A stretch of 57,606 bases of DNA from CAYNUJ01 sp964573255 (GCA_964573255.1 CAZNJB010000023.1:1-57606); one strand, 5' to 3'; positions 17,906 through 27,562 are shown, counted from the stretch's first letter. The notes: generated by a model from the sequence alone, not told the origin. Numbers and translations are program-made.

Positions 17906-19735
17906 CTATGGTAATTGCGAAGCATTCTTCCAAGGAACAACCCATTCGGTAAATTCGGGAGTTAAAGGAAATGCAAGCATTCTTCCGCCGAAACCAAAAT
18001 ATTTATAAACCAACATTTGAAGATTTTCAACGCGTAATGCTTTTAATGCTTCTTCGTTAATTTTAACTCCGAATTTGTTTGCCAGCTCAACAGTTTTATT
18101 AATTAATTCTTTCCTTATTTTTTCAGCTTTAAGTTTTTTTATGAACTCATCTTTAACATTATCGAAATCCTTATGTTCCACTTCATCCTCTTTTACTCCA
18201 ATCAATTGAAATATAGAATAACCATCGGGTGTTTCAAGCGGGCCATAAATTTCCCCTATCTTCATTCCGGATGCAATTCTACCGATATCACCATACAACG
18301 ATACGGGAAAAAATCCAAACTCACCATTATTTTCTTTAACCCATTTTCTCTTGGTGTATTTTATTGCAAGCGGACGTAATTCCTTTCCAGCCGATAATTC
18401 ACTGAAAACTTTGTTAATTATATCCAAACTATCGGTTAATAGCTCAACTATATTTACTTGTTTAACCTTATTCCCGCGCTCTTTTTTATAAATATTTTCG
18501 GCCTCTTCTTCAGTTACCTTTACACCAGCCAGCAATTCGGACTTAAATAAATCAGCCAAATATTTATCACGCCAAATATTTATATTCATTTTTACATCCG
18601 GCAATTCATCGTAACCTCTTTTATATCCCTCTTGCGCAAGTAGTTCGTGCTCAATAAATCTTTTTACTCTTGCATTTAATTTTGCTCTAATTATTCTTTC
18701 AGTTAAATTATTCGAATAAAAACCTTCGAAGATGAGGGCTCTTACAAAGTCTTCTGTAGTGATCTTTTCAGAGCCTATTTCAATAAAATTCATTTGTAGA
18801 GTATCGGCGCCAATTAAGTCAACTAAATAATTGTAATCTTTAGCTTCCAATGAAACTTTTTGACCGTCGGGGATTTTATTTTCAATCTTATTCTTTTTAA
18901 GAGCCTTTATTACCGCATTCGATATAGACCAAAACACATAACCGTTAGAGTTAACTTTTTTATTGAGGAAAAATTTTCTGTAGAATTCTTTTTCCGTTTT
19001 ATCATAGACTCTTTTTTCTAAAATTCCCCTTGCTTTACTTAATGCAGTTCTATACTCCCTATCGTTATTAAATTTTTTTGTTTCAATTTTATATAATTTG
19101 AAAATGAACCACCCTCCTGAATTTTTAACCGGATCAGTATATTGCCCCGGTGAAAGTGAAAATAATTTATTCTCCAACGCTTCGTCAACATCACCAAATT
19201 CGATATAAGTAAATTCCTTTTGTAATTTATTTTCCTCCCTCCCGGCAAGCAAAGAATCGAAATCAGAACCTGCATTTAATTGATTATAAAGTTTGCTGAT
19301 TTCATTTTCGTCAAAAGAGACAAGATATTTCAGGTAAAGAATCTTTCCAATTCTCTCCTTTGCTTTACGGTAATTGCTTTCATCAATTTTAATCTTACTC
19401 TTTATTTCCTTCTCATATAGAGCATCCCGGACATACATCTTCTCTATTATTTTGAATGTCTTTTTCATAATATCGGTTGATGTAAATCCTTTCTCTTCCG
19501 CAGCCAAAGCCCAAAGTTTTTCGGCAATAATGGAAAAGAGATAATCTTCTTTCAGCGTCTCATCGTCTTTGAATTTATTTTTATTAGTTTGGGGAACCAT
19601 TTCGAAACGGAGTTTAAACTCTTTATCGGTTATTTTTCTATTACCTACTTCTGCTATTACGGAACCTTCCTGCGCCTTTACTATTGCAACAGTAAGAAGC
19701 AATAATATTATTACAGATAAAAATTTAATCTTCAA
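17906..19735 (-). CDS. Exported parvulin-type peptidyl-prolyl isomerase/chaperone (SurA-like), TTG start
   Basis: 609 aa with a signal peptide (hydrophobic residues 4-18, ending VKAQ). It resembles SurA/PpiD-type periplasmic folding factors. Two parvulin-like segments can be made out: about residues 125-235 (YLVSFDENEISKLYNQL ... FSLSPGQYTDPVKNSGGW) and about 420-530 (VNIVELLTDSLDIINKVF ... YGPLETPDGYSIFQLIG). Alpha-helical N- and C-terminal chaperone regions flank them. The first segment looks degenerate. It starts at TTG inside the last codons of the upstream methyltransferase-like gene (11-base overlap) with AAGG about seven bases ahead. Its role is presumably outer-membrane protein biogenesis. 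Confidence 0.85.
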   Translation of the reverse strand: MKIKFLSVIILLLLTVAIVKAQEGSVIAEVGNRKITDKEFKLRFEMVPQTNKNKFKDDETLKEDYLFSIIAEKLWALAAEEKGFTSTDIMKKTFKIIEKMYVRDALYEKEIKSKIKIDESNYRKAKERIGKILYLKYLVSFDENEISKLYNQLNAGSDFDSLLAGREENKLQKEFTYIEFGDVDEALENKLFSLSPGQYTDPVKNSGGWFIFKLYKIETKKFNNDREYRTALSKARGILEKRVYDKTEKEFYRKFFLNKKVNSNGYVFWSISNAVIKALKKNKIENKIPDGQKVSLEAKDYNYLVDLIGADTLQMNFIEIGSEKITTEDFVRALIFEGFYSNNLTERIIRAKLNARVKRFIEHELLAQEGYKRGYDELPDVKMNINIWRDKYLADLFKSELLAGVKVTEEEAENIYKKERGNKVKQVNIVELLTDSLDIINKVFSELSAGKELRPLAIKYTKRKWVKENNGEFGFFPVSLYGDIGRIASGMKIGEIYGPLETPDGYSIFQLIGVKEDEVEHKDFDNVKDEFIKKLKAEKIRKELINKTVELANKFGVKINEEALKALRVENLQMLVYKYFGFGGRMLAFPLTPEFTEWVVPWKNASQLP

Positions 19736-20366
19736 TTTTGTACCTTTTTAACTTTAGAGGAAATATTCTCGAAACATTTTTCTGATAGTCAGTATAAAGC
19801 TCTCCGAATTTCTCTACAAGCTTTTTCTCTTCATAAATTGAACCGACATAAAAGTAACCAATAATACACAATAACATTGTTAAATAAAACAAATCCATTG
19901 AAGGACGAAAGATTAAAAATAACATTGAAAACAAGTAGATTGGATGCCGCGAAAATGCATACGGTCCACTGAAAGTTAACGCAGAACTTTCATCCAAATC
20001 TTCATCATTATAACTTCCCAACAAATATCTTTTAACTTGATTAATTCCTAAGAACTCTTTTACACAAATATGAGAAGCAGCCCAAAATAATCCGATTAAA
20101 CTTATAAACTGTAAAACTACCATCAAGATATCGAATGGGTAATCCAAATCATAAATTACAAGTCTGGGTTTGGGGGATAGTTTATAGAAAAGTAGAAAAG
20201 TAAGAATAGAAACAATGTTATAAAATAATCTATAGAACGCAATTGTCCTGCCTGCTTTTTCTTTTATTTTTTGTTTAACTTTGTTCGAAGCTAGTAAAGA
20301 ATGCGGCAGAACAAATAAAACCACGAAAAGTAGAAAAATAACTATTACGTCATAAAAATAACTCAT
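19725..20366 (-). CDS. ICMT/NnrU-like membrane methyltransferase family protein
   Basis: 213-residue integral membrane protein with about five hydrophobic segments. The C-terminal half carries the signature of the isoprenylcysteine carboxyl methyltransferase/phospholipid methyltransferase superfamily: GPYAFSRHPIYLFSML, followed by a helix and EEKKLVEKFGELYTDYQK, where the Glu and Tyr residues line the SAM site. The substrate is unknown; NnrU-like proteins share this fold. The ATG overlaps the rpoN stop (ATGA) and the 3' end overlaps the PPIase gene, so the three are one transcription unit. Confidence 0.75.
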   Translation of the reverse strand: MSYFYDVIVIFLLFVVLFVLPHSLLASNKVKQKIKEKAGRTIAFYRLFYNIVSILTFLLFYKLSPKPRLVIYDLDYPFDILMVVLQFISLIGLFWAASHICVKEFLGINQVKRYLLGSYNDEDLDESSALTFSGPYAFSRHPIYLFSMLFLIFRPSMDLFYLTMLLCIIGYFYVGSIYEEKKLVEKFGELYTDYQKNVSRIFPLKLKRYKIED

Positions 20367-21823
20367 ATCTCTTTTCTTAACCTGGCAACCGGAATACGCA
20401 TCTGCTCCCTGTATTTAGCTACTGTTCTTCGAGCGATATTTATCCCTTTCGCTTTCAATATTTTTGCGAGCTTATCATCGCTATAAGGAGATTTCTTAGA
20501 TTCGTTATCAATAATCTCTTTAATTAATTCTTTTATATGCTTGTTCGATATTTCGTCACCGTTGGATGTAGATAATCCTTCGCTAAAGAAATATTTAAGT
20601 TCGTGAATCCCTTGCGGACTCTGCACATATTTCCCGTTTACAACTCGGCTGATGGTTGAAATATCCATACCGACCTCTTCGGCAATATCTTTATATATCA
20701 TAGGCTTTAGCGCTTTGGGACCGTGTTCGAAAAACATGTACTGCTTTTCAAAAATTGCTCTCATAATTTTAAGCAGCGTTTCCCTTCGCTGTTGAATAGA
20801 ATAGATAAACCACTTAGCCGATTCGAATTTCTCACGTAAAAACTTATGCGTTTCTTTTTCCCTCTGCGATATTTTTCTCTTCCGTTTGTTTGTATTTATC
20901 ATATCGAGATATGTCTGACTTATTGTAACGGAAGGCATATTTTTATCGTTGAGAGTTATAATATAGCTGTCGTTTATTTTCTCAATAATAAAATCCGGTG
21001 TAATTTGATTTGTTTGTTCAAGCTCAATCTTTCCCGCTCCGGGTTTCGGATTAAGCTTTTGAATAAGATGCACAACGGATTTCAAAGTATGCTGCGTTAA
21101 TTTTAATTCTTTTTGGATTACATCGTAACGCTTATTTATAAAATCTTTATAATGATCGGTAAGAACCTTTTCGGCAATGTACGAATAATAAGGATCGTAA
21201 GAAGAATTTTGAAGTTGTACAAGCAAGCATTCCTGAAGATCGCGGGCAGCTATTCCGACGGGTTCGAAAGTTTGAATTAATTTTAAAACCTTTTCCGCAT
21301 CTTCCAAAGAAATATCAACATGCTCGAACATCTTTAAATCTTCGACAAGCTTCGATAAATCCTGTCGAAAATATCCATCGGGATCCAAATTGTAAATAAT
21401 TTCTTCACCCAATTGAACCTCTTCGTCCGATAAATCGGAAAGATGAAGTTGTTCAATTAATCTCTCTGTAAGTGTACCGTGGGCAGGAGCAACAGGTTGA
21501 ATGTTATTGTCATCATCAGGACTTTTATTAATATAGACGTCATCCAAATCAGTTTCATTCATAAAATCTTCTAATTCGAACTCGTCATCATTGCTGTCAT
21601 ACTCCTCAGTTTCATATTCATCACTTTCGGAAGAGTCCTCTTTCTGATCCAAAGAGATTTCTTCATCCTGCTCCATCACCTCTTCCAAAATCGGATTCAA
21701 TTCGAGCTCGGTTTTAATTCTCTGTTCCAGCGCAAGTGTATTTAATTGCAGCAACTTCTGATATTGAATTTGCTGAGGAGATAACTTTTGCTGTAACGTT
21801 TGTTTCTGATGTAACGATAACAT
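20363..21823 (-). CDS. rpoN: RNA polymerase sigma-54 factor
   Basis: Alternative sigma factor that needs an AAA+ activator to open promoters. Region I is the Gln/Leu-rich LHQKQTLQQKLSPQQIQYQKLLQLN with the ELELNPILEE segment. An acidic region II follows (about residues 55-105). The core-binding domain comes next, then the HTH (MDISTISRVVNGKYVQSPQGI) and the C-terminal RpoN box ARRTVAKYREQ (about 465-476). 486 aa is normal. It is four bases from the DUF3109 gene upstream and overlaps the ICMT-like gene downstream. No sigma-54 activator gene is in the window. Confidence 0.97.
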   Translation of the reverse strand: MLSLHQKQTLQQKLSPQQIQYQKLLQLNTLALEQRIKTELELNPILEEVMEQDEEISLDQKEDSSESDEYETEEYDSNDDEFELEDFMNETDLDDVYINKSPDDDNNIQPVAPAHGTLTERLIEQLHLSDLSDEEVQLGEEIIYNLDPDGYFRQDLSKLVEDLKMFEHVDISLEDAEKVLKLIQTFEPVGIAARDLQECLLVQLQNSSYDPYYSYIAEKVLTDHYKDFINKRYDVIQKELKLTQHTLKSVVHLIQKLNPKPGAGKIELEQTNQITPDFIIEKINDSYIITLNDKNMPSVTISQTYLDMINTNKRKRKISQREKETHKFLREKFESAKWFIYSIQQRRETLLKIMRAIFEKQYMFFEHGPKALKPMIYKDIAEEVGMDISTISRVVNGKYVQSPQGIHELKYFFSEGLSTSNGDEISNKHIKELIKEIIDNESKKSPYSDDKLAKILKAKGINIARRTVAKYREQMRIPVARLRKEI

Positions 21824-21827
21824 TTTT

Positions 21828-22391
21828 CTACTCTAATCCCTTAATTAATTCGTTATACCATTCTTCACCATAAGCTCTCACCAAAGCGTCCTTACAAAAC
21901 TCTGCAACGGTTAAGCCGGTTTTTTCACCCAATTCAATTGCGGGTAAACATTCTGAATATTTTTCATATCTAAGAACCGGACCGCCGAAATCAGCAACTC
22001 TAATGGGAAATAAATGACAAGAAATTGGTTTTCTAAAATCAATTCTTTCATCGAAATATGCTTTCTCTATTCCGCATTTCGCTACGTCACCTTCATAATA
22101 AGAAAATACGCAATCCTTATTATCGATGCTTTTTATCAGTAGTTCCCCTTCTTTTATCTCGGAGAACCCGTTTTTCTCTATTGATTCTTTATTCCCGTCT
22201 GACAAATATTCAAATATGATATCTAAGTTTTCTTCTATTATTTCAATTTCGTTTTCAGTAATCGGAGCACCGTACTCGCTTTCCATTGTGCAGCAAGCGC
22301 CTTTGCATTTTAATAAATCACATGTAAATTTGGCTTGCAATATTTCATTATTTACAAGCACGGAACCTGTTTCAGATAAATCAAGCTTCAT
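21828..22391 (-). CDS. DUF3109 family Cys-rich protein
   Basis: 187 aa of the DUF3109 family, common in Bacteroidota. The family hallmark is CDLLKCKGACCTMESEYGAP near residues 24-44, with further Cys in DNKDCVFSY, VAKCGIEKAY, ISCHLFP and YSECLPA. The Cys distribution resembles the YkgJ/Fe-S or zinc-binding CxxxxxCC group, so metal binding is likely; the biochemical role is unknown. It is first in the cluster DUF3109-rpoN-ICMT-PPIase and diverges from the SDR gene. Confidence 0.85.
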   Translation of the reverse strand: MKLDLSETGSVLVNNEILQAKFTCDLLKCKGACCTMESEYGAPITENEIEIIEENLDIIFEYLSDGNKESIEKNGFSEIKEGELLIKSIDNKDCVFSYYEGDVAKCGIEKAYFDERIDFRKPISCHLFPIRVADFGGPVLRYEKYSECLPAIELGEKTGLTVAEFCKDALVRAYGEEWYNELIKGLE

Positions 22392-22481
22392 TAAAATTTT
22401 TGGAATAATTTTTGTTAAAAATAAATAATTAGCCCCACTAATGAAAGAAAATTAGGTCAAAATTCAAAAAACTAAAGGAAT

Positions 22482-23243
22482 ATGAGAAAAGATTTCTGGT
22501 ACGGAAAGAGAATTTTAATTATCGGCGCTTCTACTGGCATTGGAAAAGCATTAGCATTAAAATTGGCTGAATTTGACTGCACTCTTCATTTAATTGCTCG
22601 CAGAACCGAATTAATTGAGCAGTATGCTAACGGTTCTAAAAATATATTTATATACAAATGCGATGTATCAGATAAAAATGAAGTTGCTTCCACTTTTCAA
22701 AAAATAAAAGATAATAGCAGCAATATTGATATAGCTTTACTCAATTCCGGCGTTTCCGTTAAAACCGAAAAGAACGACTTTTCGAGTGAAGCTGCAGAAA
22801 TAACTTTCGGCACTAATTTGATGGGAGTGATTTATTGGGCGGAACTAATGTTGCCTGATTTTATTGCGAACAGAAAGGGGATTTTTGCTGCAGTCGGTAG
22901 CTTAGCAGATAATCGCGGGTATTCCGGCAACGGATTTTATTCGGCTAGCAAGGCGGCTCTTAATCTCTATTTGGAAAGCTTAAGTGTGGATTTGAAAAAA
23001 TACGACGTTAAAATAATTACGATAAAACCCGGATTCGTTAAAACACCAATGACCGATAAAAATAATTTTAAAATGCCGTTTATCATTTCTGCAGATAAAG
23101 CAGCAGAGTATATAATTAACGGTATTGAAAATGGAAAGCGATATATCCAATTTCCGTTGCCTACTGTATTGCTCAGTAAACTTGTTGGTGCGTTGCCGGC
23201 TTTTTTCTATGAATATATTGCTTCCAAATATGAAATAAAATAA
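22482..23243 (+). CDS. Short-chain dehydrogenase/reductase
   Basis: 253-residue classical SDR. The NAD(P)-binding TGxxxGxG motif appears as GASTGIGK (residues 15-22). The NxxG-like region is LLNSGVS, the catalytic Tyr/Lys lie in YSASK (about 152-156), and the PG motif follows as KPGFVKTPM. An Arg pair after strand 2 (IARRTELI) suggests NADP preference. Substrate unknown. Its TAA directly abuts the stop codon of the convergent AlaX-like gene. Confidence 0.88.
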   Translation: MRKDFWYGKRILIIGASTGIGKALALKLAEFDCTLHLIARRTELIEQYANGSKNIFIYKCDVSDKNEVASTFQKIKDNSSNIDIALLNSGVSVKTEKNDFSSEAAEITFGTNLMGVIYWAELMLPDFIANRKGIFAAVGSLADNRGYSGNGFYSASKAALNLYLESLSVDLKKYDVKIITIKPGFVKTPMTDKNNFKMPFIISADKAAEYIINGIENGKRYIQFPLPTVLLSKLVGALPAFFYEYIASKYEIK

Positions 23244-23690
23244 TTAATCGTTCTTCAGTTTAAACCGTATTCTTAAAACTCCGTCGTTGTATCCGGTAGA
23301 TACAAGTTTAAACATTCCTATTTCTCTTGTGTTGGAAACATGCTCACCGATACAGGGACAAGCGTCGTAATCTCCAATTTTAATAATTCTTATTCTTTCA
23401 CCAGCCCCTTCCGGAAGACGCTCTAAATTAAAATGCTTACGTGCTTCCTCAATATTCATAAATTCCTCTCGCACTGGTAACTCTTGCTGAATTACTTCAT
23501 TAACCTTTTTCTCAAGTTCCGTCTTTTCATTTTCGGTCAAATCACGGTCAAAATGGTAATCGCATTTAGATTTCTTTCTTTCTATATGCGCGCTAAAAGA
23601 CCTTCCTCTATTGAACATTCTCACCATAGTTTGATTGAGAATGTGCTCTGCGGAATGCATCCGCGGATCATATTTTTTATTTTCTGCCAT
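23244..23690 (-). CDS. AlaX-like tRNA editing domain protein
   Basis: 148 aa corresponding to a free-standing ThrRS/AlaRS second-additional domain. The zinc/catalytic motifs are HSAEH (residues 12-16) and CPCIGEH (about 112-118). These proteins hydrolyse misacylated tRNA, classically Ser- or Gly-tRNA-Ala. It is shorter than AlaX forms that carry a glycine-rich N-terminal domain. The specificity cannot be read from the sequence. It is transcribed convergently with the SDR gene without any spacer. Confidence 0.8.
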   Translation of the reverse strand: MAENKKYDPRMHSAEHILNQTMVRMFNRGRSFSAHIERKKSKCDYHFDRDLTENEKTELEKKVNEVIQQELPVREEFMNIEEARKHFNLERLPEGAGERIRIIKIGDYDACPCIGEHVSNTREIGMFKLVSTGYNDGVLRIRFKLKND

Positions 23691-24328
23691 ATTACCTTTG
23701 AGTAATTATTAAACAAAACATCTGTATAAAACGATATAATTAGGCTAAAGTTCGGTAAAATAAAATTATCAAACTTTTATTTAATTTACATTAAACAAAA
23801 AGAAGCCCTTATGAACATAAAACATTTTTATTAATTATTGCAACTCTCTTAATAGGCGAATTTCATCCATTTCAATTTTAATTCATCAATTATTCAAACA
23901 ATATTTCAGTATATTTATTGACTGAAGCCGTTAAATTCCATATTTTCTGATTACAATTTTTAAAACTCGTATGAAACCATATTTCATAATACAACTTGAA
24001 TCTCAAATAGGGTAAAATTTTTCTGCTTTCATTGGTATTGAGAAAAGATTAGACTTTATTCTATACAACAAAAATAAATTAAGACCGGAAAGACAAACAT
24101 CTACTTTAAGCAAAATAAATATTGTAAAATTTTATTACATCCAGATGGTTAATAAAAAAGATGCTGTATCCAAACAAATCAAGAAACCGGTATTTTAAAT
24201 AGATTCGTTACGTACAAGACACACTACTTTTACGGTTTTAATTCGGCAACTATTACTATACTAACTACCGCGTAGCAGTAAAGGATCGTCAGCTAAATAA
24301 AGTTGGTTACATACTTATAGGGGAAGCA
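23691..24328. other. Gene-poor region, possible decayed coding sequence
   Basis: 638 AT-rich bases with no intact gene. On the plus strand, around 23811-23880, an ATG followed within a few bases, but in another frame, by a hydrophobic stretch (TFLLIIATLLIGEF) looks like a broken signal peptide. The rest has many stops in all frames. A weak six-base dyad (TTCAGT/ACTGAA) at 23905-23926 was seen. It precedes the frameshifted lipoprotein gene, with AGGGGA in front of that gene's ATG. Confidence 0.4.
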
Positions 24329-25043
24329 ATGATTAACACAAAGAAATTAATTTTCATTTTAACTTCAATATTAATTACATTTTGCATCTCTTGTTCTGAA
24401 CCAAACGGACCTAAAATCCAAAATCTTCCTTTTGTTTCACTTACAATTGGTGATGAGAGACAATTCTTTTTATCAACGGATAGTTCAACAATTCTATATG
24501 CTGTAAAAGATAAATTGTTAAGGAGTGATGGACTTACGGTTTATTCTTATGAATGGCATTATGGAATAGATACTATCCCATTCATAAGTTATTATGCCAT
24601 TAAAGATGGTTTTTTCATAGCCACAGAATTAGATACAGTCCGAGATTCGACTATTTATTTACCAAATAATCCTTTTTGTGAACAAAGGCTGGCCAAATTA
24701 TACCCGAAGGATGGTGACATTTGGCAAAGCATTGCTGGCGATAGCACTTCTCCTTTTTTTTGTTGCTAAAAATATTGGCACCCAATCTACCCCTGCAGGT
24801 ATATTTGAAAATTCTTTTAGTTTCACTCTTGATAATTTAATTAGTGTAAATTATTCAAAAGGAATTGGTCATATTTCTTCAATAATACTGAGTGATAGCC
24901 TTGCTATCCTTTCAAGCTATATAAAAGTAAATAAGAAAATTTATGGCAGCAAATTACCCGCTAAAAATCCAGTGTATCCAAATAGTTATTTTAACAATAA
25001 AAAATTGATGAATTATTTAATTGGTATATATTACGAACAATAA
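24329..25043 (+). pseudogene. Lipoprotein gene interrupted by a frameshift at a T8 run
   Basis: The first part (24329-24769) encodes a signal peptide with lipobox ITFCISC and then a beta-rich domain (LTIGDERQFFLSTDSSTILYA). It ends abruptly at SPFFCC just after eight T residues (24754-24761). Removing one T lets the frame continue through SPFFVAKNIGTQSTPAGIFENS to a natural stop at 25043, giving about 237 residues of coherent sequence. This is either a slipped or phase-variable gene, a recent pseudogene, or a sequencing error. I do not recognise a family; it looks like an orphan surface lipoprotein of this lineage. Confidence 0.75.
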
Positions 25044-25284
25044 TCTTCCACCCAGTAATTTTATTATGTAAAATTAAACTTATTAAGTTCTGCATAAAGA
25101 TTAGTAATGTATACAACTTTATACCCAGAAATAGGGGAACGGCCTATTCAATAAAGTTCCAATACAATCCCAGTACATCAGAAAACAATTAAAAGCTGAA
25201 TGAAGCTTAAACACTCACAAATCCACTAAGTATTTGTAAGTTATCTTCCCACCGTTAAATCGCAATTGAAAATTCTTTGTTATT

Positions 25285-26256
25285 TCAGCAGCATCCACCG
25301 CCGTCGTAAAAATAGGTCGATTCAGATATGAATATATCTTTTCTTTCCAACGTTTTAAGTGCAGCCGCTGTTTTATCACAAACGGATAATGGCTGATTGT
25401 TTAATAATATATGACCTTTGCGATCATCGAAATATTCATCGTCTCCGAAATAGATTGCCGTTTTACCCGTGAATACACAAGGGCCGTCTTCAGGCATCGG
25501 ATCTTTTATTGCGCAGATTTCAACACTTTCGACAAAAAGCATTTCATTTGTAGCATAATGATTAGGATCCAATATTCTATAAGGTCTTTTTGCTCTTACT
25601 TCAACGGTTCCGAAACCAATTGCTGTTATTCTATCGAGATATTCCTTAAGCGGAATAGCTCCACTTAAACAAAGTGCTCTTAACCTTTCATCGTATTTTA
25701 ATTCGTCGGGCATCTTCTGTTCGCAAATCGGATCCGAAAGCACCAATCTTCCGTGCGGTTTAAGAACACGGTACATTTCACTTAGAGCTTTGGTTAAATC
25801 ATCTTCGTGAAAGATATTGAACAAACAATTTTGTGCGGCAACGTCAATAGAGTTGTCTTCCACCGGAAGATTAAACGCATCACCTTCTCTTAAATCAACA
25901 AATTCTTTTTTAAACCAATCATTCTGATTTTCCGCTTCAATAAAATTTTCTCTGCAGGCATTTATCATTTCCACAACAGGATCAACGCCAATCACGTTTC
26001 CCTTCTTGCGACTGAAATAGGAAAATTGAAGCAGCTCCATTCCTCCGCCAACTCCGACGTACAATATTTTCGGATCATTAATTAAATCCCTCGGATGAAC
26101 GGTACTGCCGCACCCGTAATTCATCTCCAGCATCTTATCCGGAATTTGCAATCCCGGCAATTGCCATACAGGTGTGGTTGTACAGCATAATCCTTTATCG
26201 GGCTTTAACGCCGCTTCCTTGTAAACATTTTTAGTAGTTTCCAGATAGTTTTTCAT
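25285..26256 (-). CDS. arsM: ArsM-like SAM methyltransferase of an arsenosugar-type locus
   Basis: 323-residue class I SAM-dependent methyltransferase. Motif I is ILYVGVGGGMELL (about residues 64-76), with an acidic GVDPVVEM after strand 2 and DVAAQNCLFNIF as motif IV region. Cysteines that could bind As(III) include CC at 24-25, Cys49 and the Cys in AQNC. The protein ends in GGGCC, a tail seen in ArsM proteins encoded beside the ArsS radical SAM enzyme. It is last in the 11-gene run and has AAGGA six bases before the ATG. No arsR, arsB or acr3 is nearby, which favours biosynthesis over plain resistance. Function inferred from sequence and context. Confidence 0.75.
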   Translation of the reverse strand: MKNYLETTKNVYKEAALKPDKGLCCTTTPVWQLPGLQIPDKMLEMNYGCGSTVHPRDLINDPKILYVGVGGGMELLQFSYFSRKKGNVIGVDPVVEMINACRENFIEAENQNDWFKKEFVDLREGDAFNLPVEDNSIDVAAQNCLFNIFHEDDLTKALSEMYRVLKPHGRLVLSDPICEQKMPDELKYDERLRALCLSGAIPLKEYLDRITAIGFGTVEVRAKRPYRILDPNHYATNEMLFVESVEICAIKDPMPEDGPCVFTGKTAIYFGDDEYFDDRKGHILLNNQPLSVCDKTAAALKTLERKDIFISESTYFYDGGGCC

Positions 26257-26308
26257 TTTATTCCTTTTATAAATTCCTTAAACATTTAACACTTATTCAT
26301 TACATAAA

Positions 26309-27562
26309 TCACATAAATCTTGAAATTATATAAATGATTGAAAAAGCCACAAGAAATACAATTCCACTCCAGCTTAATATTTTCAACCAAAGTTTAGGAT
26401 GATATTCTTTCGGCATAAAATCCGAAGTAACAACTTTATAATTGATAATAGCAAATACCGGTGCCGCAAGAAAAGAAACAATCGTCGCAAAATCGAGCAG
26501 GGTTTTTAATCCGCTGGTAAAAAAGAAAATTATCCCAACCGAAAATATTGCCATAGCTATTCCACTAATCCAATAAAGCTTATTTTTAGTTAACGATAAA
26601 TTTCTACTGACTAATTTTGCACAACCAGCTAAAGTTCTCGGGTAAGCATCAAAAACTGTTAAAGCGGTACTCGCCATTGTTATGAACACAATTGTTGAAA
26701 TAATAATTTTACTCCATTGACCAATTGTTTTTGTATAAAGAGCAACTAATTGCGAAGAAAATACAATTCCGCTATTAGAAAATTTTTCTCCGGTTCCGTA
26801 CATTACGAAAGCACCGAGACCGACAAAAAACAGCGCCATTACTGTAGTGCCGATATAGCCAATATGAAAATCAATAAGGGATTCTTTGAGAGATGGCTTA
26901 TAATTAGTCTCTTTGCTTCTCTCCAATGCCCAAAGAGAAGGCCACACAGATACTTCAATTGGAGCTGGCATCCATCCCATTAATGCTAGCAAGAAGGCTA
27001 TACCCGCTGCATTCCAAAGTTCTGGTTCCGTCATTGCCTTCTGTTCGTTAACGCTTCCGATTCCCAAAGCAACAAAAACAGTTATTACTGTTGTAACAGC
27101 CAACAAACTGACCATTACTTTCATTATTTTATCGAGCGCTTTGTAATGCCCGATAAATAAAAGAGCTAAAGTAACTAAAAGAACCAAAACACTTATCGAT
27201 TGAATCGAATAGCTCAGTCCAAAAAGATTTCCCGTTAATCCGGCTGTTACCAATGTTATTGCTGCACCGTTAATAACTGCCGTAAAAATATTCAGGATAA
27301 AAAACAGAACCACAGCGCTGCTTCCCAATTTTTTATATCCATCAAGTATGCTTTCGCCCGTTACGGCAGTATATCTGTGTCCGTATTCAAAAAAAGGATA
27401 CTTGAATAAATTGATTAATAAAACCAACGGTAGTAATGATAATCCGTAATTTGCTCCTGCTCTCGTAGATTGGATTAGATGAGAACCTCCAATAGCCGCA
27501 CCGGCGAACAAAATTCCGGGACCGATAGTTTTAAGAATATTGGATAATTTAGAATTATTCAT
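26309..27562 (-). CDS. NRAMP-fold transporter lacking the canonical metal-site motifs
   Basis: About 417 residues with 11 hydrophobic segments and the overall NRAMP/MntH pattern (GPGILFAGAAIG in helix 1). The helix-1 DPGN metal-binding motif is replaced by residues around IGGSH, and the helix-6 MPH motif by WMPAPIEVSVW. It therefore belongs to a divergent NRAMP-like subgroup and need not transport divalent metal. Two ATGs are possible, 27568 and 27562; the second has GGAGA at proper spacing and is preferred. It sits between arsS-like and arsM-like genes, so movement of an arsenical or a substrate of that pathway is a reasonable but untested idea. Confidence 0.72.
   Translation of the reverse strand: MNNSKLSNILKTIGPGILFAGAAIGGSHLIQSTRAGANYGLSLLPLVLLINLFKYPFFEYGHRYTAVTGESILDGYKKLGSSAVVLFFILNIFTAVINGAAITLVTAGLTGNLFGLSYSIQSISVLVLLVTLALLFIGHYKALDKIMKVMVSLLAVTTVITVFVALGIGSVNEQKAMTEPELWNAAGIAFLLALMGWMPAPIEVSVWPSLWALERSKETNYKPSLKESLIDFHIGYIGTTVMALFFVGLGAFVMYGTGEKFSNSGIVFSSQLVALYTKTIGQWSKIIISTIVFITMASTALTVFDAYPRTLAGCAKLVSRNLSLTKNKLYWISGIAMAIFSVGIIFFFTSGLKTLLDFATIVSFLAAPVFAIINYKVVTSDFMPKEYHPKLWLKILSWSGIVFLVAFSIIYIISRFM

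Noticed and set aside
25130..25208. Weak hairpins downstream of the arsM-like gene (AATAGG/CCTATT and AAGCT/AGCTT)
   Set aside because: Stems of five to six pairs without a proper T-run; not enough to call the operon terminator.
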